Positions 55,447-64,000 of a stretch of 64,000 nucleotides of DNA are shown in pieces. The notes beneath the pieces were generated by a model. The model did not search any database, was not told where the DNA came from, and saw only the letters and a list, made by a program, of their open reading frames with translations. This DNA is from Tetrapyrgos nigripes (taxonomy: Eukaryota; Basidiomycota; Agaricomycetes; Agaricales; Campanellaceae). The position numbers were made by a program, and so were the translations under genes. Location: NCBI GenBank assembly GCA_013368315.1, contig JAACJM010000068.1:305711-369710 (forward strand). Reading direction: 5' to 3'. Numbering within the stretch: the stretch's first letter is position 1; the number at the start of each line of letters is the position of its first letter.

Positions 55447-58400
55447 TCATCCGATGTATTTCCTCATTTCGGTGTACATATTTACATGGCTCAGTCCTGA
55501 CGAGAAGTTATCAGTTGATAAATTATCCAAGGAATTACGCCAGAGACGACTCACTCTAGCAAGATCAACCACCACAACTCGATCAGCTGAATATTGATAA
55601 CGGGCAACATGACAGACAACGGCCGACGGAGAAATTGTGTGCAATTCAGTCGACGTCTTCGTAGAGAAGGTTCTGGCGGGATACCATGGAAAACGGAACG
55701 GTTCACGTTCTCCGGAGGGAAGAGGTAGCTGGCGCTGAATGATGAAGACAACATGTTCGCCGCAATTCTTGATCTCCTGAATAGAGCCCACGTGTGATTG
55801 GTTACCATGGACATAGCGAACAAAGCTGTTGCCCAAGTGAGTCTTGGCTCTCGAGTAAAAGACACCAGCGTATTTGTAGTACGCATGACTGTCTGTTTTG
55901 GAATTGGGAGCAAAGTCGTTGTAAGACTCGAATTGATCGGATCGAGATCCGTAAGCTTTGTCAAAAAGCTCCTGGAACTGGGTGATCATCTCGTCGCAGT
56001 CTGGACGACTGACCAGCCTACGAAAATTTGCGGCACGTGAGAAGGTATGAAGAATAGTCTGCTCAAGTTCTCCTGTGAAGTTACTCGTCAGGATAAAAGA
56101 AAATGAGCTTTGGAGGATAAAGTACTCGCCTCCGATATGATCGTTGGTATTAATCTTCTGCAGCGCACCAACCAACCTTTCGAAGGGAAATGTCCACCAA
56201 GATATTACCGGTCCAAAGAGCTTCAGGAAATCATAGATATGAAATGCAACATGGACGTTTGGTCGGATCCGTCGGGAGCCTTGAGTGTGAGGATGCAGAG
56301 CATAGAGATCGTCTACCCACTCCTTAAGGAATCCCACGTAAGCCTTTGCACGCTCATCAGACATTGTGAATCGGCAGACAATGTTGACCGCCTGGAAGAG
56401 TTTCATGGTGTGGTCCAAAACTTTACGCGTCCTCAAAGAAGCTTTGTCTTCATCCCAGTCCCAAAGAGAGACCAAGGCTATGGGAAGGTGGATTGTCACA
56501 AGTGTACGCCATTCGTCAGCTTTGATAGTGCCGGCAACCTTCTCGGAGTAGTTGTGAGGCACGGTATTCACCCAAGACGGAACACTGGTATTGTTGATGA
56601 CGTGTTGTATATGCTGAATAGATTTAACGTCTATGTGGCTGTCTGACTTGGACTCGGAAGGTACAAAAGGCATTTTCAGACGCTGACAAATTGGTGATCA
56701 GTGAGATGGACAAGAGTCTGAAGATGAGCATTTACCCATTCTATCAGCACATCAACAAAAGCATCAATGGACTTGATCTGGAAAACTGGGATGACCACCT
56801 CGTTATTGAAGATAACTTTGACTTTGCGCGGCTGGGGAACATCTGGTGTGATGACCTCGTTGTTGAAGATGACCTTGACTTTGCGCATCGCTTTCCTAGG
56901 ATTCTTTCGCTTGGCATATTGTGCAAACTTTTCACGGTCTCTGGTCTCGTGTATGCCCAAGCTCCAGGCGACAAATCGCAGCGGCGGGAGACGCTTGGTC
57001 GACAACCGCTTCCACAACATCATGGTATCGGGAACGCCTTCGTTACACTCGAGAGCAGCCTCCAGGAGATCATGTATATTGGAAACAGATTTCAGCTGAC
57101 TGTCCAGTTTGTTCCCGTCAAGCTGATATGCTTTGGGAACCTGCAACTCATCATATAGCTTCCAGTTGTGATGGAACGCTGGATCCATGGCAGCTTCCTT
57201 TCCGGCAGCTTCTGCATTGATTCCAAGGACATGACGACAGTGGTAATGGACAAGACCTTCGAGTACACAGTGCATGCTGTCAACAACAAGCATTTTGGTA
57301 GGGTCCCAGTACGGAAGCCTCCAAAGCTCTGACCAGCGAACACCAGAAGCTTCGAAGATAGCTTGCCGTTCTGCTGAGCAGTTGGCATCACGGGATGCTT
57401 CAGCTAGTCGGCGAAGCTCCTGGACGTCATGCTTCACCCACTGCTCGAAGCAAGTGTTGTATGTACGATGGTAGTTCTGGCACACAGTACACCATCCCGA
57501 AGTATGCCCCGCAGCACCTGCTACTTTCCGAGCAGCAGGAAGGTCGTTAACAGAGAGCACCACGGCATACTGCATTGCCCGTCCTTCTTGGTGTTTCCCT
57601 GTCCGCGACAAGTGTACTCCCTTCCACCCTGGCAGACACATATCAATGATGGGAGTCATGTAATTGGAGAAGTCTTCGTCATTTGGTTCTCGAGGACCGG
57701 GAATGATGGCGGCCAGGAAAAGATTCTCTGGCTTGTTGCGTATCTCGTGAGGCAAGTTGAGAATGGCAAACGAAACCAGACCGATGGAAGCGGTTTTGCC
57801 TCGATGGCGATTTCCGTTTGGGTTGAAGAAGTCGACCTGGAGTGCTAGGGCAAGTCGTGCTTTATCGCCTCGGTCTATGAAAAGAGTCCCCACACCCCCT
57901 GGACCAGTGAATTGACGCAGGAAATCCCCGTCAAAGACTGAGGTCATGGGCTCGTTGGAAGCTCCTCCGTTGATTTCTCCATTGACTTTGCGTAAAGCCT
58001 CATCCACTGCGGTATCACAGTACTTCTCGAGTTCCGGATTGGCAAGAATGCGAGCCAAATGCTCTTGCAGTGAGTTGACCGCATAAGGTTTGATCGGTCG
58101 CATGTTGCCATTCCGAGCGTGAAGTAAGGAAGTCCCGCATGCGCTTCTACCATCCTTCCCGACAATCATATTGTTGCATTGATCGGGATACTGGGCTTTA
58201 ACGGCTGTCTGGGAGAACTCGGGCTGATGGCAAAAGCTGCAGGATGGACACACGGCAAAAACGGTTGTCTTGCTATCCAGACGAAGGGCATTCAAAGCAG
58301 TGTACAGACTGCTCGGGAGCTGTGCCATGAGCTGCCGTTGCACGTGTTGTTCACTGGTTGGCGCTGCGGATGAGGGACAAAACAAGGATGTTGCGGCAGC

Positions 58401-59423
58401 GACTATATTCCATACAGCCGAAACGATAAAGTCACAGTCTCGGTGTGAAATCCCGATGACGAGGGCGCAGGCAACGGTCAGAAAGATCACCATTCGGGTA
58501 GCTACCCCCACCCCTGCTAAAGGATTCTCGAACAGATAGTCTGTGAAACAGTTTTAAAATTAATGCATTATCTACCATCAGGGTGAAGGACGAACCTGAA
58601 GAGAAAGGTGTTGGCGCTGATGAACCTTCTGGCGAAGGAAGATCCATCCCAATGATACTCAAGACGCTATCAGCTTTCCGAAGCTCGCTCCGCGCCTCTT
58701 CTGCAGCACTGGTGTACGAAGGATCTGATAGCTTTCTCATCGAAAGCAAGGTAGCACTAAGCTGATTGATCCTGGTGTTTGCCTGCTTCAAGGCTTCCTG
58801 GCGCTTCAAAACAGCTTGTTTGTCACTGAAATCTAGATTATGGCGAGTGAGCTGGAGTAGATTTTCACGGATGGAGATGGCTTCGTCCTTGACTGCATTG
58901 ATAGATCGTACCATCCTAACAAGCTTGGGGTTACAGATCTTCCGGATGAGAGAGAGAGAGACGCGTGATGCTCTCCGGGAAAGAGATGGATGATGAGAGG
59001 CTGGAGGTTCGGTCGGCGGCTGGACGTTGACAACAGAGTTCAGACCCTGCTCGATGTCTCCAAAGCCTATCCTGTTCCCGGAAGTATCAATCTTGATGTC
59101 ACGCTGGAACTCTTCACGAGAGGTGAAAAGTTTTGTAGGTTGCTTGTGGATATCGGGGCCAGGATCAGACACAGTGACGGCGGTGAGCAAGCTGGTTAAC
59201 TGGTCCATACTGCCCTCAGGTGTAGAGGCTGTTGGAGCCACGACCTACAGATACTAAATCAAATTACATGCTAGAGTAGCATTGGGACAGGACTTACCGA
59301 AGGGGTCTGCGCATCGTTGTGACGATTCAATAGATGCTCGGCGTAGTCTCTAGAGAGAACGGGATGACCGTTTGGATATTCGGAGCATTTGGTGCAGGTT
59401 GTCGTTCTTTGAGTACGCCCCAT
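55447..59423 (-). CDS. transposase of a Tnp2/Plavaka-like (CACTA-related) DNA transposon
   Basis: Would cut and move its own element. Exons in phase: 59423-59298, 59244-58596, 58540-56736 and 56682 to the end; a last short intron (GTGAGT at about 55554 to CAG at 55497) may move the stop to 55491 instead of 55447. About 1,370 aa. Parts: MGRTQRTTTCTKC...HLLNRH (N-terminal Cys/His motif), a helical spacer, a hydrophobic segment (MVIFLTVACALVIGI, near residues 272-287), cysteine-rich FAVCPSCSFCH and CNNMIVGKDGRSACG, then the core: LALALQVDFFNPNGNRHRGK (first catalytic Asp region), FLAAIIPGPREPNDED, GHTSGWCTVC, YWDPTKMLVVDSMHCVLEGL (second Asp), PSWVNTVPHNYSEKVAGTIK, DEWRTLVTIHLPIAL and PFERLVGALQKINTN. 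Frame is open across all exons, so it may be active. An internal repeat of RKVKVIFNNEV lies at 56800-56890. Confidence 0.82.
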
Positions 59424-59968
59424 TTCAGATGAGGTGAAGCTGCAGGATAGGCAGGTATATAGGGATAAGACAATAAGAATACAAGACAAAAAGGAAGAAT
59501 CGAAGAATCTCACCCAAGTGCATCATCACGACTGCCGTACATGTTAGGCACCCTGGTGGTGAAGTAGGTCGCCCTACCCTCCAAAAGGCGATGCTAACGC
59601 GGACTCCTCAGGTCAATTGTCTCCTTGGATGCCTGCCTGTCTTGGGTGCGACGCAGGAGTAAAAGGAGATGAAGTCAGCAAGGAAAGCACGGAAGAGTCG
59701 AGGCTGCATCAGTTGTTTGATGCGGGTTGTACTAGAGAAGCATCCAGAGAGCAGTACAGAAGATCTTCAATTAGGAGAGGGTCGAAAATAGGAGTAGGAG
59801 TGAGCGAGAAACCTGAAAAGATGCACATGAGTGCGTTCCGTTGCAGGAACAATATAACAAATTGATTGTCTATAAAAGATAGATACAATTGTCCAGGCGC
59901 AGGTGACTACGGTCGTCCAAGAAAGATAATATTGACATTTGACATCAGACAATAAGCACAAAAAAAAA

Positions 59969-62164
59969 TCAGTCCACACGGTCAATGCGAAGAGGAACCA
60001 CGGCTGCACGTCCAAAAACGTCGAAGAAATACTGTAGATAGCAATGCACGACGTCCGACTCGAACACCTCCAACGCCGAGTCATTGTAAAAAGTGACCTC
60101 CAGAGCGTTCCCTGAAGCTGTCGAACAGCGCTCATTGAACTTTGGCCACCTTTTCATCACATCTCGCAACCCAAACAATGCTTTCTTCCGAGAACTTGGT
60201 ACTTTTGCAGCAAAACCTCCATCTGCCCAATCAAATTCAACAGTCAGAATACTCTCCACATCAGCTCCCAAAAAACAAGCACTGAGACGAGCAGACTGCT
60301 CAAGACGCTGTTCATCAGAAAGCCTTGGAGTAAGCGCCTGGTCGAGTGCCCTTAGCTCACAACGGAAGTTGAGCTGAGCTACCTCCCAGATAATTTCCTG
60401 AGCGACCTTCTCAGAGATGTCAGACGGTTCAGAAAATGATCGTTCTCTCCACATCACAAAGCTGGGGGGGTTCTCCAGATCAACCTCGACGCCGGTGGAG
60501 AGCAAGCAGTTCCCCAGCAGGTCACGAGCCGTAGCCTTGGCAGAGGCTGTTCTCGAAGGTCGTTGTGAGCTGGAGCTGGATGGTTGCGTGGTCGAGGTGA
60601 GTTCGCCATTTAATATCTGGCGCCAGGTAGAATTAGGAATCAGTCGCGGTGATGGCTGGGTCACTCGGAATAGAAGGACGTCGCGAAACTGTAGCCAGTT
60701 CCAGCAGTACTTGAACATCTTCTCACGTTTCTGCACCGTTACAAAGAGGGATGGATCAGGAAACGCGTAGCCACCTTGAATTGGAACAGGCGGGTTGCTT
60801 TGGTTGACTCGGGACAGTGCGGGACCCCAACAAGGAGACGTTAAGAACAGGCTGTGAGAAACCAGGTGAAATTTATCTCGAGCACTTGAAGAAGCATTTT
60901 TGGGGGACTTGGGATCTAGACATAGTTCGCTTATAATAAACAATGACAACTTGAAATAAATGCTTACAAGGATGATGGCGACTCTTTGATGGCGTAGTCC
61001 GCTGGGGACCACTCAGCACCAAAGCAGAGGGAGGAGTTATTTGAAGACGACTTTCGGCTGAAGACTCGAACGGAGAATAAGTGTTAAATGCGCTGTTCAG
61101 ATGTTTGTGGATGGCGGAATACTGAAGCTCAGTGTTAGGGACACCGGTACGATAGATGATTGGTTCTGGGAAGGGTGCGTTGTCGAGGCAGAGATCGTCT
61201 GGAACGACCAGCGAAGCTAATTTGCCGACGGAGACGGCTGGAACTTCATCCACTCGGCGTAGGAACCAAAAAGGGATTCCAGCACGGAATAAAGCCTCCG
61301 CCGCTTCCAAATTGGAGGTCCAAGCACCAACCACCGCGGCGGCAATTGAAGCGGGAAGACTTTTCCCTGCCATGCGTGGCTTGTAGATAGTGCAGTACTC
61401 TAGGAGAGCATGCAGCTCAAGAAAAAGGCGCTGGAGGCTAGCGATTGTATAGCAGATTTGGCGAAAGGTCAGAAGTAGGGAGTGAAGACGATTCATCCTC
61501 TCTAGGAGGCGCTGAGAACACTGTTGGGCCAATTCTACCTCGGTTTCATTCTCATGAGAAGCTATAAAAAGGCTGCAACGCCCTCGTAACTCAGCTACCA
61601 ATAGCCTTAATTCCTCCGCCTTCCCCGCCCTTAGTTTTCCTAACCCTGAAGCGATACCCCTACACTCTTCTTTAAAACAATCAATTGTTGGCGTCCACCA
61701 CATTACATCGAATTGGTGTCCAGGTGGGGGTCGACGGAGGATACACGCAATGTGGCAAAGCTGCTGACACCATTGCTGGGGCCATTGAAGGTAGTCATAC
61801 TGCCCGAAGCGGAAATCCCGACGCATGGTCATGCCTTCCACAATAGGTTCGACTTGATAAACAGGAAGGTCTTGATACGGGGTCGTCAAGAACAAACTTC
61901 CACCTGGTAACACAGCGGCAAGAGAGGCGTCGTAGGCTGTAGGAGAACGACCTTTCTCTGCAAAAAATGATGTCAGTAATGGTGACGTAACATGGCACGT
62001 ATACGCACTTTGAAGAGGCCGGTGAAGGAGCAGTTGGTGGTTAGTGTCCAGTTCTTCCGCGGTCGGCTATACAGCAGAAAGATATGTACCTAGTAAGTAA
62101 CCGGCTACAAAAAAAGTAAATGAGTACATACCGAATCAGTGTGATTGTGACTGTCCCTGTTCAT
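59969..62164 (-). CDS. companion protein of Plavaka/KDZ-type transposons, function unknown
   Basis: Four exons in phase: 62164-62132, 62066-62009, 61957-60968 and 60915-59969 (675 aa). Starts MNRDSHNHTDSPTAEELDTN; then LPGGSLFLTTPYQDLPVYQV, QWPQQWCQQLCHIACILRRP, a helical region (ELAQQCSQRLLERMNRLHSL), IPFWFLRRVDEVPAVSVGKL, a Ser/Pro linker, then FKYCWNWLQFRDVLLFRV, WRQILNGEL, DLLGNCLLSTGVEVDLENPP, EVAQLNFRCELRALDQALTP and a last domain with YLQYFFDVFGRAAVVPLRID. I recall this layout (W/PxxxWFLR motif, WR..L, then an FR.EL..LD segment and FFD.FGR end) as the protein found beside such transposases in agaricomycetes. Same strand as the transposase, 546 bp upstream. Intact frame. Confidence 0.78.
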
Positions 62165-63127
62165 AGCTGTTTACTTGTGAATGGCTTTGGAAAAACAAAC
62201 CTGCGACACAGTCATCGAGTTTGACGCGTCGCAGGCAGAGAGAAGCAGGGTGTTAGTAGTGTAAAAGATGGATTCCGGAAACAAGATGATGATGATACTC
62301 ACGAGGAAGGGGTGTACTGGTGAGAAGACTTGAGAACGGCTGAAGAGAACGGCTGCCTCGTTATGCACAAGCACTCAAAAGTGACTTGGGCAAAATTCAC
62401 AGTTGACTCAAAAGTACAACTGCGTTGACCGAAGTAATTCAGGTCAAAGGGAGTAGGGCGGCCAGAGGAAAACTTGGAGAGCTGTCGAGGGAGCCTGTTG
62501 GCTGTCGAGGGAGCTGTGCGGGGCGGGGCGTAGCTGTCGAAGAAAAGAAGCCTGTGGGGCTGGGGAAAGCTGGGCTGCTTTGTCAGCGGCTGTACAGCTC
62601 TCAAGCCACGGGTCGGGTTAGGGTTAGCGCACTTGCGTCCTTGCACAAGGAAGAAGCGCCCACGTCGAAGCGCATGCTGAGAAAGAGCGAGGGGAAGAAC
62701 ATTAACTCACTAATAAAAGCCCAAAGGACGTTTAATAGGCATTTTCCATGGACGTCATCCTACGGGATGCTTTCGCTGAGAACAACTCAGTCGTAAGAGA
62801 TTGAGAAAGCAATACGTCAAAGCCTAGCGCGCAGAAGAGCATCAGCCTTATGTAACTGGCAACTCCGACCGTAGACTTGCGTACAGCCAGCCTACCTCCC
62901 TTGACTTGCCCTTGGTCTGCCTTTCCGGTATTGCAGCAGGGCTGAAGTCTAGTGCTACCGATCGCCGCCGCTGTCATACCCTTGGCGTGAGACGGTTAAC
63001 TTCCGCTCCACATGGTACTTAGCTCCTTGTTTTTATTGATCTTGTTTTTATTGTTTTTATTTCAAACGTTCCCTTCAGTCCAACATCCGCTCACCGGCCA
63101 GATTGGCCAAAAAACAACGCATGTCAT
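62165..63127. other. no supported gene; upstream end of the DNA transposon and spacer
   Basis: Contains repeated CTCAAAAGT motifs (62372 and 62408), which might be subterminal binding sites of the transposase, the telomere-like GGGTTAGGGTTAG at 62615-62627, and CG-rich short frames without family features. Confidence 0.4.
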
Positions 63128-63781
63128 ATGCATCCTCTTCAGTCAGCACGGCCGTCCCTAGACCCTTTACCACAATCATGGAAGAGGGAGACCACGTCTA
63201 TGACGAAGAACCCAGCATGTCCTCCATGTCTTCAGCCAGCACGCCATCCCTCCATGTCTTCAGCCAGCACGGCTGTCCCCTCTATGTCTTCAGCCAGCAC
63301 AGCCGTCCCCTCCGACTCTTCAACCAGCATGGTGGGCCCCACTGAGGAAGAGGAAGACTTTGAGTTTGAGGAAGGCTATAATGTTGGTGCAACTCTATCA
63401 AGTCCTCCAACCTCAGTGTCAAGTCCTCCAACCCCAGCGTCAAGTCCTCCAACCCGAGAACCCAGTGTCGAATTCTTCTTCCCTTTCCCTAGCACCTTCA
63501 GATTCGGCCTCACAAAGGGTCTATTCAGGTCCCGAAGAGGCTCGTCTACAGCATGGTCTGCGGAGTCGTCTGCGGAGTCGTCATCTTCCGAAAGGCCACT
63601 GTCAAAGTACAGTGGCCAAAAAAATTGTCCACACATGTTTGGTACTTTTGGAAAGATTGCTGATTTAAGAGCTATTGAGCAGAAATCTCAAAACATGGCT
63701 GGTGGTAGCAAGAAAGCTTTGATTAGAGCTACAATAATCTGTCTGTTTTGTCTATTTGGCCAAATATCTGTGGAGTTATGA
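63128..63781 (+). CDS. possible low-complexity Ser/Pro-rich protein
   Basis: A 217-codon open frame with a Ser/Thr/Pro-rich first half (built by two tandem repeats), an acidic stretch (EEEEDFEFEEGYN), SSPPT repeats, a basic patch (FRSRRGSS), Ser/Glu repeats and an ending ATIICLFCLFGQISVEL that looks hydrophobic. No family recognised. It could be an exon of a larger gene continuing past the window, or chance coding through repeats. An overlapping frame starts at 63103. Confidence 0.3.
   Translation: MHPLQSARPSLDPLPQSWKRETTSMTKNPACPPCLQPARHPSMSSASTAVPSMSSASTAVPSDSSTSMVGPTEEEEDFEFEEGYNVGATLSSPPTSVSSPPTPASSPPTREPSVEFFFPFPSTFRFGLTKGLFRSRRGSSTAWSAESSAESSSSERPLSKYSGQKNCPHMFGTFGKIADLRAIEQKSQNMAGGSKKALIRATIICLFCLFGQISVEL
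63215..63330 (+). repeat. minisatellite of CTTCAGCCAGCACGGCTGTC-type units
   Basis: Three close copies of TCCATGTCTTCAGCCAGCAC or TCTATGTCTTCAGCCAGCAC (from about 63220, 63255 and 63280) plus two related ones (63138 and 63318), spacing about 30-38 bp. A second small array of CAAGTCCTCCAACC follows at 63399-63455. Confidence 0.65.
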
Positions 63782-64000
63782 ATTGATTTAAAACTGTATG
63801 TCATTTGGACAATTTTTTGAGTTGCCACTTCAAAATCATTATTGCCAATAACCTGATGTGTTATACATGATGTCATGGGTGGAGCTGTACAGTAATGTAA
63901 TGTATACACTACAATGATGTCATAGCTGCCAGCTGGAGCATACATAGCAACATACAGATGCTCTCTACAGCCTCTATGAAAATCATGGGGTCCCTCATAT
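63782..64000. other. AT-rich window end without a supported gene
   Basis: Contains repeated short blocks (ATGATGTCAT near 63868 and 63913) and no coding signal. Confidence 0.4.

Noticed and set aside
56110..56646. 178-codon plus-strand frame
   Set aside because: Antisense of the transposase last exon.

Overview
The window looks like nuclear DNA of an agaricomycete (mushroom-forming basidiomycete). The evidence is a mitochondrial bc1 subunit gene with tiny exons, introns mostly of 50-70 nt with CTGAC/CTAAC branch sites, zinc-cluster regulators, F-box and BTB family genes, and basidiomycete-type transposons (tyrosine-recombinase retroelements, a Tnp2/Plavaka-like DNA transposon with its companion gene, TA-flanked MITEs). 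No rRNA, tRNA or CRISPR was seen.

Layout. 1-10.6 kb: QCR8 (1568-2113) and an HSP20 gene (8284-9219), separated by long stretches with no convincing gene; one stretch holds a TA-flanked inverted-repeat element (5102-6056) with a second one nested in it. 10.6-32.5 kb is a repeat graveyard. It holds a decayed F-box gene split by a solo LTR, an ORF1 remnant, simple repeats, an intact eight-exon gene of unknown function (16608-18343), an integrase-core gene with two in-frame stops, an intact BTB-type gene (20784-21877), a decayed DIRS-like retroelement (RT 23.6-26.7 kb, recombinase 29.0-30.2 kb) split by a second solo LTR of the same family, and a LINE-like tail. 32.9-36.7 kb: the intact F-box paralogue and a small coiled-coil gene. 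37.7-38.6 kb: a tandem duplication and a long-TIR MITE. 39.8-47.4 kb: two zinc-cluster transcription factor genes and a broken acyltransferase. 48.3-54.5 kb: three tandem copies of an unrecognised 189-aa gene with partner genes on the opposite strand. 55.4-62.2 kb: a DNA transposon with an intact-looking transposase and companion gene. The end is low-complexity sequence.

How the pieces fit. The most unusual locus is the 48.3-54.5 kb array. Each 189-aa gene (called X here) is oriented away from a plus-strand partner. Only the last partner, Y (398 aa, nuclear-type basic tail), is intact; X and Y are head to head over 339 bp. The three X copies are almost identical except for one short patch, which suggests gene conversion of the backbone with divergence confined to one surface. 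The F-box pair (decayed at 10.6 kb, intact at 33 kb) and the CGA-to-TGA stops in the recombinase remnant point to decay of repeats by C-to-T change at CpG, while the two solo LTRs, which still contain CpG, appear to have inserted later. Exon models were built by hand from splice motifs and reading phase; family names rest on remembered family features and were not searched.
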